Under the pieces are notes generated by a model, which was not told the origin of the DNA, searched no databases, and was given only the letters and a program-made list of their open reading frames with translations. Made by a program: the position numbers and the translations under genes. A DNA stretch of 64,000 bases from Bradyrhizobium sp. CB3481 (GTDB taxonomy: Bacteria > Pseudomonadota > Alphaproteobacteria > Rhizobiales > Xanthobacteraceae), in assembly GCF_029714305.1 (NCBI RefSeq), contig NZ_CP121647.1, forward strand, positions 496,001 through 560,000, written 5' to 3'. Positions 53,555 through 62,646 of the stretch are shown one piece after another; position 1 is the stretch's first letter, and each line of letters starts with the position of its first letter.

Positions 53555-53821
53555 ATGGAGCGATCAGTATTCGAAGTCGTGAAGGCACCACTCGGCTGGT
53601 CGGTATTTGCCGACAACGTCAAGATCGGCGGCGTCTACGAATCGCGGGGCGCCGCGCTCGAAGCCGCCGTGCAGGCCGCTTCTGATACCGTCACTGACGG
53701 TGGCGGCGTGCAGATCAACGTTCCCGGCGCGGAAGAAGAAAAGCCGAGATGGGCCGTCGCCTTCGAGATCGCAAGCTCGATCCTGCCAACAAGGACCGCG
53801 CGCGAGCGGGGCCGACGGTAA
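53555..53821 (+). CDS. Small hypothetical protein (DUF2188-like pattern)
   Basis: An 88-residue protein. FEVVKAPLGWSVFADNVKIG and YESRGAALEAAVQAA give a strand-strand-helix pattern like DUF2188-type proteins, but the match is loose. A strong AGGAGAGCC site precedes the ATG. Followed after 145 bp by a convergent secreted-protein gene. Function unknown. Confidence 0.65.
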   Translation: MERSVFEVVKAPLGWSVFADNVKIGGVYESRGAALEAAVQAASDTVTDGGGVQINVPGAEEEKPRWAVAFEIASSILPTRTARERGRR

Positions 53822-53965
53822 AACGGGTATGAACACAACCGGTCGATTTTGACTGGCGGTCTCCACTCCTCGGGAGGACTTTGCAGCTAGCCTGAACTTG
53901 TCCGCGCAATCGCGAGCCATGTGCGGATCGACACTGGCCGCCGTCGGTTTACCGCCGGCGGCCTT

Positions 53966-54541
53966 TCATTTCACATCATCGAACGGCGAGACCGCGGGGC
54001 TGCCGACCCGCATCCGCTTGATCCGGCGCACCGCCATCGGCGCACCGTCGGACTGATATTGCAGCTCGTATTTCTTGCCGTTCCTGTCGACCGCGGTGCA
54101 AGAGATGCTGGAGAGTTCCAGCGTCACGAAGTTGCCGACCTGGGTGCAGAGGCCGGCGGTCGATTCGACAAACGGGACCGGCAGGCCATCGGCCTTCGGC
54201 CGGTCCTTGGATTTCAGAAGCATCCGGTCGATCGGCAGTTCGTATACGTTGGCATCCGGCCTGCGCCCATTGTCGCCGGAAAAGGTGATGGTGTGGCTAT
54301 CGTCGCTAGGGTCGTCGAGCGCGACGGTAAAGTTCGCCCTGCCTTCCTCGGTCTGGAAGAACGCCACGGCGCGGCAGGCAAAATCCCGCCCCGCGATCTT
54401 GAATGTGCTGCACCTGCCGGACATCATCGCGAAGATGATGGTATCGGGCTCGGGCCGTGGGAGTTCGTCCGAGGCCCGCGCCGGCATGGCAGCAAAAATA
54501 ATGGCGAGGGCAAAAGCCTGCCGGAAAAATTTCGTGGTCAT
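53966..54541 (-). CDS. Secreted hypothetical protein, 191 residues
   Basis: An N-terminal signal peptide (MTTKFFRQAFALAIIFAAMP, cleavage near ARAS) precedes a beta-rich domain with four cysteines (CSTFKIAGRDFAC near the start; a later pair around LCTQ and ISCTAV). No known domain. The ATG at 54541 starts at the signal peptide; an ATG six codons upstream (54559) is possible. Probably periplasmic. It is downstream of acdR on the same strand, 103 bp away. Confidence 0.72.
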   Translation of the reverse strand: MTTKFFRQAFALAIIFAAMPARASDELPRPEPDTIIFAMMSGRCSTFKIAGRDFACRAVAFFQTEEGRANFTVALDDPSDDSHTITFSGDNGRRPDANVYELPIDRMLLKSKDRPKADGLPVPFVESTAGLCTQVGNFVTLELSSISCTAVDRNGKKYELQYQSDGAPMAVRRIKRMRVGSPAVSPFDDVK

Positions 54542-54644
54542 TCCCGGTTGATAGGACATCGGGCGCTGGCTGGCCAGCGTCTCCCCTGGGTTCCCCGTCG
54601 CACGGCAAGGCATCGTGTGCCCTTCGTTGTGGATGCAAAACGCA

Positions 54645-55109
54645 TCAGAAATCGAGCGGCGCGTTATCAACCACTTCCTTCATCACGAAGAAGGTTCGGG
54701 TCTGGCGGACGCCAGGCAGCCCGATCAATTGCTCGCCATGGATACGGTTGAAATCCTCCATGTCGCCGACCCGGATCTTGAGGAAATAGTCGAAATCGCC
54801 GGCCACCAGATGGCAATCCAGCACGAATTTGAGCTGCGCGACCGCGCGCTCGAAGGCGGCAAAACTCTCCGGCGTCGAGCGGTCGAGCACGACGCCGACC
54901 ATGACCAGCGCGCCCTTGCCGACCTTGCGCGGCGCCACCATCGCCCTGACCTGGGGGACATAGCCCTCGTCGAACAGCCGCTGGGTGCGGCGGTGGCATG
55001 TCGCAGCGCTGACCCCGGCGGTTTCGGCGAGCTCGGCATTGGTCAGCCGCCCGTTATTCTGCAGCAAACGCAATATCTTGAGGTCAATACGGTCGAGCCT
55101 GCCGGCCAT
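54645..55109 (-). CDS. acdR: Lrp/AsnC regulator AcdR of ACC deaminase
   Basis: A 154-residue Lrp-family protein with an N-terminal helix-turn-helix (NNGRLTNAELAETAGVSAAT) and a C-terminal RAM domain (about 70-150, LDCHLVAGDFDYFLKI). It is divergent from acdS, the arrangement known for AcdR in Pseudomonas and rhizobia, where it activates acdS when ACC or leucine balance signals are present. Assignment rests on this position plus family; its sequence alone is generic Lrp. Confidence 0.88.
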   Translation of the reverse strand: MAGRLDRIDLKILRLLQNNGRLTNAELAETAGVSAATCHRRTQRLFDEGYVPQVRAMVAPRKVGKGALVMVGVVLDRSTPESFAAFERAVAQLKFVLDCHLVAGDFDYFLKIRVGDMEDFNRIHGEQLIGLPGVRQTRTFFVMKEVVDNAPLDF

Positions 55110-55267
55110 GAGAGAATCTTTCGTCTAAAGGCTTACTTCCGAACGAAAACGTAAATGAAGCGCAGGTTAGGGCAAGATACCAGCATCTTGTCCGAAAATT
55201 TCGAGAGCACCTTTCCTCGGTTGGATGGTAGGGCGTGTCGCCGGATCAGACACCAACGGGGACGATG
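55110..55267. promoter_or_regulatory. acdR-acdS divergent promoter region
   Basis: 158 bp between the two starts. It contains an AT-richer part (55112-55160) with partly inverted CTTACTTCCG and CGTAAATGAAG segments that could be an AcdR site. No CRP or FNR consensus is clear. Confidence 0.4.
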
Positions 55268-56281
55268 ATGCTGGAGAAATTCGAACGCTATCCGCTGACC
55301 TTTGGGCCCACCCATATCGAAAAGCTGGAGCGGCTGTCGCAGCATCTTGGCGGCGGGGTCGAGATCTACGCCAAGCGGGAAGATTGCAATTCGGGGCTCG
55401 CCTTCGGCGGCAACAAGCTGCGCAAGCTCGAATACATCATTCCCGATGCGATCGCCTCCAACGCCGATACGTTGGTTTCGATCGGCGGCGTGCAGTCCAA
55501 CCACACCCGCATGGTCGCCGCCGTTGCGGCCAAGATCGGCATGAAGTGCCGCCTGGTGCAGGAAAGCTGGGTGCCGCATGAGGACGCCGTCTACGACCGC
55601 GTTGGCAACATCCTGCTCAGCCGCGTCATGGGCGCCGATGTGCGCCTGGTCGATGAAGGCTTTGACATCGGCATCCGCCAGAGCTGGGAAGAGGCGATTG
55701 CCGACGTGAAGGCCAAGGGCGGCAAGCCCTATGCGATCCCGGCCGGTGCCTCCGTGCACAAATATGGCGGGCTCGGCTATGTCGGCTTTGCCGAAGAGGT
55801 GCGGGCGCAGGAGAAGGAGCTCGGCTTCGCCTTCGACTACATCGTGGTCTGCACCGTCACCGGCTCGACTCATGCCGGCATGCTGGTGGGATTCGCCAAG
55901 GATGGCCGCGAGCGCAAGGTGATCGGCATCGACGCGTCGTTCACGCCGGCGCAGACCAAGGCCCAGGTGCTCGAGATCGCGCGTGGCACCGCCAGCCTCG
56001 TTGAATTGGGCCGCGGGATCGTCGAGGACGACGTCGTGCTGATCGAGGACTACGCCTATCCGGCCTATGGCGTTCCGTCGGAAGAAACCAAGGACGCGAT
56101 CCGCCTCTGCGCACGGCTTGAAGGCATGATCACTGACCCCGTCTATGAGGGCAAATCCATGCAGGGCATGATCGACCTCATCAAGAAGGGCTATTTTCCG
56201 AAGGGATCGAAGGTCCTCTACGCCCATCTCGGCGGCGCGCCGGCGATCAATGGATACGGCTACACGTTCCGTAATGGGTGA
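55268..56281 (+). CDS. acdS: 1-Aminocyclopropane-1-carboxylate deaminase
   Basis: A 337-residue PLP enzyme that breaks ACC, the ethylene precursor of plants, into 2-oxobutyrate and ammonia. The PLP lysine is in [13 protein letters not shown] (Lys50) and the nucleophile-region serine in [11 protein letters not shown]. The residues that separate true ACC deaminases from D-cysteine desulfhydrases, Glu in DPVYEGKSM and Leu in YAHLGG, are both present. The start at 55268 matches the family N-terminus; ATG 55265 is adjacent. It is divergent from acdR. Confidence 0.95.
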   Translation: MLEKFERYPLTFGPTHIEKLERLSQHLGGGVEIYAKREDCNSGLAFGGNKLRKLEYIIPDAIASNADTLVSIGGVQSNHTRMVAAVAAKIGMKCRLVQESWVPHEDAVYDRVGNILLSRVMGADVRLVDEGFDIGIRQSWEEAIADVKAKGGKPYAIPAGASVHKYGGLGYVGFAEEVRAQEKELGFAFDYIVVCTVTGSTHAGMLVGFAKDGRERKVIGIDASFTPAQTKAQVLEIARGTASLVELGRGIVEDDVVLIEDYAYPAYGVPSEETKDAIRLCARLEGMITDPVYEGKSMQGMIDLIKKGYFPKGSKVLYAHLGGAPAINGYGYTFRNG

Positions 56282-56312
56282 TCTGAGGCAGTTTGGCGAC
56301 GTGCGGTGCTAA

Positions 56313-56444
56313 CCTCGCCCCGCTTGCGGGGATAGGTCGGATCGCCCTTGCGATCCGGGTGAGGGGGTACAGGTCTCGCTGCGTTCGGTACGCGTGGAGG
56401 CAGCCCCTCACCCCGACCCTCTCCCCGCAAGAGCGGGGCGAGGG
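56313..56444. repeat. Palindromic intergenic repeat, family H
   Basis: Ends CCTCGCCCCGCTTGCGGGG and CCCCGCAAGAGCGGGGCGAGG are inverted copies flanking about 90 bp with further small hairpins (GGATCGCCCTTGCGATCC). It lies between convergent acdS and recQ. Confidence 0.75.
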
Positions 56445-56468
56445 AGAAGTCGGCGCCTCCGCGTCACC

Positions 56469-58331
56469 CTACGCGTCGGCCGAGCGCACCAGCGCGAGCA
56501 ATTCCTCGCCGTAATGCTCGAGCTTCTTGTCGCCGATCCCTGGCACATTGCGGAGCTCGTTCAGCGTCGAAGGCCGCGCGGCGGCGATGCCGTCGAGGGT
56601 GGCATCGTGCAATATGACATAGGCCGGCACGCCGCGTTGCCGCGCGATTTCCGATCGCCAGGCGCGCAGCGCGGCCTGCAGGCCGGCGTCGGCGGGCCTC
56701 GTCTCTGTGCGCGGCGCCAGATCGCCGCGGCGTGATTTGGCGCGGCTGGCGCGAATGCGCGCACCGGCCGGCATCTCGCGCAACATGATTTCGGTCTCGC
56801 CCTTGAGGACGCCGCGCGAACTCTCCGTCAATTTCAGCGCGTTGAAGGCCTCGCTGTCGGCACGCAGATGGCCCATCGCGACCAGTTGCCGGATCACGGC
56901 GCGCCATTGCTTCTCGTTGAGGTCACGCCCGATGCCGAACACGGACAGCTTGTCGTGCCCGAATTGCGTGACCTTCTCTGTGAGGCGGCCGACCAACACG
57001 TCGATCAGGTGCATGGCGCCGAAACGTTGGCCGGTGCGGTAGGCGCAAGATAGCAGCTTTTGCGCAGCGATCTTGCCGTCGCGAAGCTGCGGCGGCGACA
57101 GGCAGTTGTCGCAATTGCCGCAATTCTCCGATGTCACCGTCTCCCCGAAATAGCCGAGCAGGCGGCGGCGCCGGCAGCCCGCGGTTTCCGCCAGCGCGAC
57201 CAGCGCATCGAGCTTGCCGATCGAGACGCGCTTGAACCCATCCGAGCCGGTGGACTCATCGATCATGCGGCGCTGCTGCACGATGTCGGTCAGGCCATAG
57301 GCCATCCAGGCGCTCGATGGCTTGCCGTCGCGCCCGGCGCGGCCGGTCTCCTGATAATAGGCTTCGATGCTCTTCGGCAGATCGAGATGCGCCACGAATC
57401 GCACGTCCGGCTTGTCGATGCCCATGCCGAACGCGATGGTGGCGACGATCACGACGCCATCCTCGTTGATGAATCGGTCCTGGTTGCGGGCGCGAACGCC
57501 GGCATCAAGGCCGGCATGATAGGGCAGGGCCGGAATGCCGGCGTCGGTCAGCGTTTGGGCGATGTCCTCGACCTTGGCGCGCGACAGGCAATAGACGATG
57601 CCGGCATCTCCGGCGTGGCGCTCGCCGATGAAGGCCTTGAGCTGGGCGGGCGCGTTCTGCTTCTCGATGATCTCGTAGCGGATGTTCGGGCGGTCGAAGC
57701 TGGAGATGAAGCTCGGGGCGCCGTCGAGGGCGAGCCGGGTCACGATCTCCTTGCGCGTCATCTCGTCGGCGGTCGCGGTGAGCGCGATGCGCGGCACGTT
57801 CGGGAAACGTTCGGCCAGCACGGACAGGCCGATATATTCGGGGCGGAAATCGTGCCCCCATTGCGACACGCAATGCGCCTCGTCGATCGCAAACAGCGCG
57901 ATGTTGCTCTGGCTGAGCAGATTGAGGCAGCGCGGCGTAAGCAGGCGCTCGGGCGCGACATAGAGCAGATCGAGGTCGCCGGCGAGCAGCCGCCGCTCGA
58001 CCTCCGAGGCCTCATCGAAGGACAGCGTCGAATTCAGCACCGCCGCATTGACACCAGCCTCGATCAGCCCCGCGACCTGGTCGCGCATCAGGGCAATCAG
58101 CGGCGACACCACGATGCCGCAGCCTTCGCGCAGCAACGACGGCAGCTGGTAGCACAGCGACTTGCCGCCGCCGGTCGGCATCAGGACCAGGCAGTTGCCG
58201 CCGTCCGTAACGTGCCGGATGATTTGCTCCTGCGCGCCGCGGAACGCCGGCAGGCCGAATACGGAATTGAGCACGGACAATGCGTCGGGGGCAGTGCCTG
58301 AGGCAGGGTTGCGGGCTGCGGGGGCAGGCAT
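56469..58331 (-). CDS. recQ: ATP-dependent DNA helicase RecQ
   Basis: A 620-residue RecQ helicase. Walker A (LMPTGGGKS, about 50-58), the DEAH box (FAIDEAHCVSQWGHDFRPEY), motif VI (QETGRAGRDGKPS), the zinc-binding CGNCDNC and an HRDC domain at the C-terminus (about 540-615) are all present. It unwinds DNA in the RecF recombination pathway. The ATG at 58331 is used; a TTG 15 bases upstream extends the frame but lacks a better site. Confidence 0.95.
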   Translation of the reverse strand: MPAPAARNPASGTAPDALSVLNSVFGLPAFRGAQEQIIRHVTDGGNCLVLMPTGGGKSLCYQLPSLLREGCGIVVSPLIALMRDQVAGLIEAGVNAAVLNSTLSFDEASEVERRLLAGDLDLLYVAPERLLTPRCLNLLSQSNIALFAIDEAHCVSQWGHDFRPEYIGLSVLAERFPNVPRIALTATADEMTRKEIVTRLALDGAPSFISSFDRPNIRYEIIEKQNAPAQLKAFIGERHAGDAGIVYCLSRAKVEDIAQTLTDAGIPALPYHAGLDAGVRARNQDRFINEDGVVIVATIAFGMGIDKPDVRFVAHLDLPKSIEAYYQETGRAGRDGKPSSAWMAYGLTDIVQQRRMIDESTGSDGFKRVSIGKLDALVALAETAGCRRRRLLGYFGETVTSENCGNCDNCLSPPQLRDGKIAAQKLLSCAYRTGQRFGAMHLIDVLVGRLTEKVTQFGHDKLSVFGIGRDLNEKQWRAVIRQLVAMGHLRADSEAFNALKLTESSRGVLKGETEIMLREMPAGARIRASRAKSRRGDLAPRTETRPADAGLQAALRAWRSEIARQRGVPAYVILHDATLDGIAAARPSTLNELRNVPGIGDKKLEHYGEELLALVRSADA

Positions 58332-58566
58332 AGGGGTGAAGTCCAACTAATGGCCGCGCGGCAGCCGGCTTTGAGGCAGATGGGCGGAATCCATAGGCCA
58401 AGTAGGCCAAAAAGCCCATGGTAAGTCCATGCCTGATTCCAGGTCTCGCGGCACATCTCATGACAGCTCCCGAGGGTCAACTGCTGGTGATTGACGCCTT
58501 CATGGGCGAACGGCGGCGAGGGAATTGTGTTAGTAGAAATCCCAAACAATAAACACAGGGACGCGC

Positions 58567-59925
58567 ATGACGGGACCAGTGCGGATCATCACGGGCATTG
58601 TCGCCGTCGTGCTGATCGCAGCCGTCGTGGCGGCGTTTGCGATTGTCTGGCGGCCGGCGCTTGCGGCGGTTGATCCGCCGGCGCCGCAGAGCTTCGATGC
58701 GGCGCTGGTCAAGAAGGGCCGGGATCTGGCGGCGATCGGCAATTGCAGCGATTGTCATACCGCGCGCGGGGGTCGGAATTTCTCCGGCGGCGTTCCCGTC
58801 CAGACGCCGTTCGGCACGATCTTCTCCACCAACATTACGCCGGACGCCGAAACGGGAATCGGGCAATGGTCGGAGGCCGCGTTTCAGCGCGCGATGCGCT
58901 CCGGCGTCAATCGTCAGGGACGGCACCTCTATCCGACGTTCCCTTACGATCACTTCACCAATGTCAGCGATGAGGATGACCGGGCGCTTTATGCCTTCCT
59001 GATGACACGCAAGCCGGTTCGTGCGCCGGCGCGCGAGAACGAGTTGTCCTTCCCGTTCAACCAGCGTTTTGCCATTGCGGGTTGGAAATTGCTGTTCCTT
59101 CGTCACGACACGTATCGGCCCGATCCCAAGCAGAGCGCCGAATGGAATCGTGGCGCGTATCTGGTCGAGGGGCTCGCGCATTGCGGCGCCTGCCACACGC
59201 CGCGCAACGCGCTGGGTGCAGAGCGCGCCAGCGCGCAGTTCGCCGGCGGCGATGTCGACAATTGGCACGCCTATGCGATCAATGACCAGTCCCGCTCGCC
59301 GGTGCCCTGGACCGCCGATGCTCTGTTTGCCTATCTGCGCCACGGCTTCCATCCCGATCACGGCACGGCGCGCGGGCCGATGGCGGAGGTAGCCGATAAC
59401 CTGTCGTCGGTGCCGCCAAGCGATGTTCGCGCCATTGCGGTCTACATGGCCGGCCTATCGGGCGCGCGAGCGGCGGACCGCAAGAAACGGGGCGAGGAGG
59501 CGTCGGTGCGCAGCGAGAAGGCTGCGCAAACCAACGCAGCCGGCGCGTCGATCTACGCTGCGGCCTGCGCGTCATGCCATGAAGGCGGCCGGCCATTGCC
59601 GTTCGGCGGCGTCAATCTCGGCCTCAGCACCGCGATATCGAGTCCCGATCCGCGCAACCTCGTCAACATCGTGCTGTCGGGCGTCCGCGCGGTGGAAGGC
59701 GAGCGCAGCCCGATCATGCCGGGCTTTGCCGCCAGCATGAATGATGAGCAGGTTTCGGCCCTGTTGAATTATCTGCGGGCGCGGTTCAGCGATCAGCCGG
59801 CATGGACCGGCCTCGAGAAGACCATCGCGGACGCGCGCCGCACGCAATCCGCAGGTCTCCAGACATCGTCCGACCCAGGACCAGGCAAAACGTCCATCGA
59901 TCCAGCGCAGCGAGGCAAGCCATGA
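58567..59925 (+). CDS. Membrane-anchored tri-haem cytochrome c
   Basis: A 452-residue protein with an N-terminal membrane anchor (about 7-33) and three CxxCH haem motifs: CSDCH, CGACH and CASCH, spaced as in the cytochrome subunit of membrane-bound alcohol/aldehyde dehydrogenases. It overlaps the iron-sulfur subunit gene by four bases (ATGA), so all three genes form one operon. It likely takes electrons from the molybdenum enzyme to the respiratory chain. AGGGA precedes the ATG. Confidence 0.93.
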   Translation: MTGPVRIITGIVAVVLIAAVVAAFAIVWRPALAAVDPPAPQSFDAALVKKGRDLAAIGNCSDCHTARGGRNFSGGVPVQTPFGTIFSTNITPDAETGIGQWSEAAFQRAMRSGVNRQGRHLYPTFPYDHFTNVSDEDDRALYAFLMTRKPVRAPARENELSFPFNQRFAIAGWKLLFLRHDTYRPDPKQSAEWNRGAYLVEGLAHCGACHTPRNALGAERASAQFAGGDVDNWHAYAINDQSRSPVPWTADALFAYLRHGFHPDHGTARGPMAEVADNLSSVPPSDVRAIAVYMAGLSGARAADRKKRGEEASVRSEKAAQTNAAGASIYAAACASCHEGGRPLPFGGVNLGLSTAISSPDPRNLVNIVLSGVRAVEGERSPIMPGFAASMNDEQVSALLNYLRARFSDQPAWTGLEKTIADARRTQSAGLQTSSDPGPGKTSIDPAQRGKP

Positions 59926-60419
59926 TGACGTTGAAGGTCAACGGCCGGGATCATCAGGTCGATGCCGAGGCCGATACGCCGCTGCTCTACGTGCTGCGCG
60001 ATGATCTCAAGCTCAACGCGGCCAAGTTCGGCTGCGGGCTCGGGCAATGCGGCGCCTGCACTGTCATCGTCGACAGCAAGGCGGTGCTCTCCTGCGTCAC
60101 GCCCATGGTGCTACTGGAAGGCAAGCAGGTGACGACGCTGGAAGGGCTCGGGACGATCGCCGAGCCCGCGCCGATCCAGCGCGCCTTCATCGAAGAACAG
60201 GCGGCGCAATGCGGCTATTGCATCGCCGGCATGATGATGCGCGCGCAGGCCCTGCTGCAGAAGAATTCGAAGCCGACCGACGAGCAGATCCGCGCCGAAC
60301 TCGAGTCACATCTGTGCCGCTGCGGCACCCATATGCGGATTCTGCGCGCGATACACCGTGCTGCGCGGCTGATGGATACGGCGGATGCGTTAACGACATC
60401 AGACAGGAGCGAGCGATGA
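59922..60419 (+). CDS. Molybdenum dehydrogenase [2Fe-2S] subunit (IorA-like)
   Basis: A 165-residue iron-sulfur subunit. Both clusters are clear: CGLGQCGACTV with its fourth cysteine in VLSCVT, and CGYCIAGMMMRAQAL with LCRCGTHMRILRA, the Ior-type C-terminal form. It overlaps both neighbours by four bases. The ATG at 59922 is used; an ATG at 59925 is next. It carries electrons from the molybdopterin subunit to the cytochrome c. Confidence 0.93.
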   Translation: MMTLKVNGRDHQVDAEADTPLLYVLRDDLKLNAAKFGCGLGQCGACTVIVDSKAVLSCVTPMVLLEGKQVTTLEGLGTIAEPAPIQRAFIEEQAAQCGYCIAGMMMRAQALLQKNSKPTDEQIRAELESHLCRCGTHMRILRAIHRAARLMDTADALTTSDRSER

Positions 60420-62641
60420 ACGTTTCCGTGATGCTCGATCGCCGGCGGGTGCTGGCAGGCGGCGGTGCACTGATCGTCAGCTTCTCGCTTCGTAACGCCC
60501 TGGCACAGCAGCAAGACGCGCCCGCCGCACCGAGCCCGCCCGGCAGCTTGAAAACCTCGCCCTATCTCGACGCCTGGATCCGGATCGATGCCAATGGCGC
60601 CGTCGAGGTGTTCACCGGCAAGGCCGAGCTCGGCCAGGGTTTTAAGACGGCATTTCAACAGATCGCGGCCGAGGAGCTCGACGTTGCCTTTGAATCCCTC
60701 AAGGTGACAACGGCGGACACGCGCCTGACCGCCAACGAAGGCTACACGGCCGGCAGCAACTCCATGAAGGACAGCGGCACGGCGATCCAGAACGCGGCGG
60801 CGCAGGTCCGTGCGCTCTTGATCGCGGAGGCGGCGCGGCGGTTTGATCAGCCTGAAGCGAATCTGCAGACCGAGAACGGCGCGGTCATCGCGCCGGATGG
60901 CAAGCGCCTGTCCTATGGCGAACTGGTAGCCGCCGATATGCTGCACGTCCAGGCGCAGCCGAACTCCAAACTGAAGGACCCCGCGACGTTCAAGCTGGTC
61001 GGCCAGCCGATACTGCGCGTCGACATCCCCGCAAAAGTGACCGGCGGCGCGGCCTATGTCCAGGACATGCGGCTGCCCGGGATGGTCCATGCCCGCGTCG
61101 TGCGGCCGCCGAGCTACGGCGCGCAATTGACCGAATGCGACACCGCCGCTGTCGAAAAAATGCCCGGCGTCGTCAAGGTCGTGCGCGACGGCAATTTCCT
61201 GGCTGTAGTAGCGGAAAAGGAGTTTTCGTCGATCAAGGCGATGAACGCGCTGGCCGCGGCGGCGAAGTGGAAGGAGGTGGCGGGCCTGCCGAAGCAGGAT
61301 GATCTTGCCAACGTGCTGACCGGCCTGCCTTCGCGAGACGCGACGATCTTCGAGCGCGGCAATCCATTGGTCGCCGCGCCGAAAACCATCGAGGCTACCT
61401 ATACGCGCCCCTATCAGGCGCATGGGTCAATCGGCCCGTCCTGTGCCGTGGCGCAATTGGTCGACGGCGAGATGACGGTGTGGACGCATACGCAAGGCGT
61501 CTATCCCGATCGCCAGGGCATCGCGGAAATGCTGCGCATGCCGCCGGCGAACGTTCGCCTGATCCATGTCGAAGGCTCCGGCTGTTATGGTCACAATGGC
61601 GCCGACGATGCCGCCGCGGATGCGGCGCTGATTGCCCGCGCACTCCCCGGCCGCCCAGTCCGCGTGCAATGGATGCGCGAGCAGGAGCATGCCTGGGAGC
61701 CGTTCGGACCGGCGATGGTGACGAAGCTCAAGGCCTCGCTCGACGGCAGCGGCAAGATTGCAGACTGGCGTTTCGAGGTCTGGAGCAATACGCATTCGAT
61801 GCGGCCCGGCGGCGCTGGATCGATGCTGGCGGCGCAGCACATGGCGGAAGCCTTTGCCGTGCCGGCTCCCAGACCGTTGCCGCTGCCGGAAGGCGGCGGC
61901 GACCGCAACGCGATTCCGATCTACACATTTCCCAACGCGCGGGTGGTGCACCATTTCATCCCGGCGATGCCGATCCGGATTTCGGCGATGCGGGCGCTCG
62001 GCGCCTATCACAACGTATTCTCGATCGAGAGTTTCATGGATGAGCTCGCGAGCCTCGCCGACGCCGATCCGGTCGAATTCCGGCTGCGTCACCTTGACGA
62101 TCCGCGCGGCCGTGCCGTGATCGAAAAGGCGGCACAGGGTTTTGGATGGAACAAAGACCAGAAGGCGCCGCAGGACCACGGCTTCGGCTTTGCCTTTGCG
62201 CGCTACAAGAATCTGGCGGCCTATTGCGCCATCGCTTCCGAAGTGGAGGTCAACCGCGAAACCGGCCGCGCGCGTTTGGTGCGTGCCGTGGCGGCGGTCG
62301 ATAGCGGGCAGGTGGTCAATCCCGACGGCCTGATCAACCAGATCGAGGGCGCGATCGTGCAGTCGATGAGCTGGACGCTCTACGAAAGCGTCACGTTCGA
62401 CGACACCAGGATCACCAGCATCGACTGGCAGACCTATCCGATCCTGCGCTTCGATGCGGTGCCCGAAAGCGTCGAGGTTCACATCATCAACCGGCCCGGC
62501 CAGCCATTCCTCGGCAGCGGCGAAACTGGACAGGGGCCGGCGGCAGCGTCGATTGCCAACGCCATCGCGAACGCCACTGGAAAGCGGCTGCGGAATCTGC
62601 CGCTGACGCGCAAACGCATCAAGGAGGCGATCGATGCGTGA
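60416..62641 (+). CDS. Molybdenum dehydrogenase large subunit (IorB-like), Tat-exported
   Basis: A 741-residue molybdopterin-binding subunit. A twin-arginine signal (LDRRRVLAGGGALIVSFSL) sends the folded enzyme to the periplasm. Landmarks include ELGQGFKTAFQQIAAEEL near the start, the QAHGSIGPSCAVA active-site region and the catalytic glutamate in GSGETGQGPAAAS. It pairs with the IorA-like subunit and cytochrome c upstream, as in isoquinoline oxidoreductase or periplasmic aldehyde dehydrogenase complexes. Substrate not identifiable. Confidence 0.93.
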   Translation: MNVSVMLDRRRVLAGGGALIVSFSLRNALAQQQDAPAAPSPPGSLKTSPYLDAWIRIDANGAVEVFTGKAELGQGFKTAFQQIAAEELDVAFESLKVTTADTRLTANEGYTAGSNSMKDSGTAIQNAAAQVRALLIAEAARRFDQPEANLQTENGAVIAPDGKRLSYGELVAADMLHVQAQPNSKLKDPATFKLVGQPILRVDIPAKVTGGAAYVQDMRLPGMVHARVVRPPSYGAQLTECDTAAVEKMPGVVKVVRDGNFLAVVAEKEFSSIKAMNALAAAAKWKEVAGLPKQDDLANVLTGLPSRDATIFERGNPLVAAPKTIEATYTRPYQAHGSIGPSCAVAQLVDGEMTVWTHTQGVYPDRQGIAEMLRMPPANVRLIHVEGSGCYGHNGADDAAADAALIARALPGRPVRVQWMREQEHAWEPFGPAMVTKLKASLDGSGKIADWRFEVWSNTHSMRPGGAGSMLAAQHMAEAFAVPAPRPLPLPEGGGDRNAIPIYTFPNARVVHHFIPAMPIRISAMRALGAYHNVFSIESFMDELASLADADPVEFRLRHLDDPRGRAVIEKAAQGFGWNKDQKAPQDHGFGFAFARYKNLAAYCAIASEVEVNRETGRARLVRAVAAVDSGQVVNPDGLINQIEGAIVQSMSWTLYESVTFDDTRITSIDWQTYPILRFDAVPESVEVHIINRPGQPFLGSGETGQGPAAASIANAIANATGKRLRNLPLTRKRIKEAIDA

Positions 62642-62646
62642 GAGGC

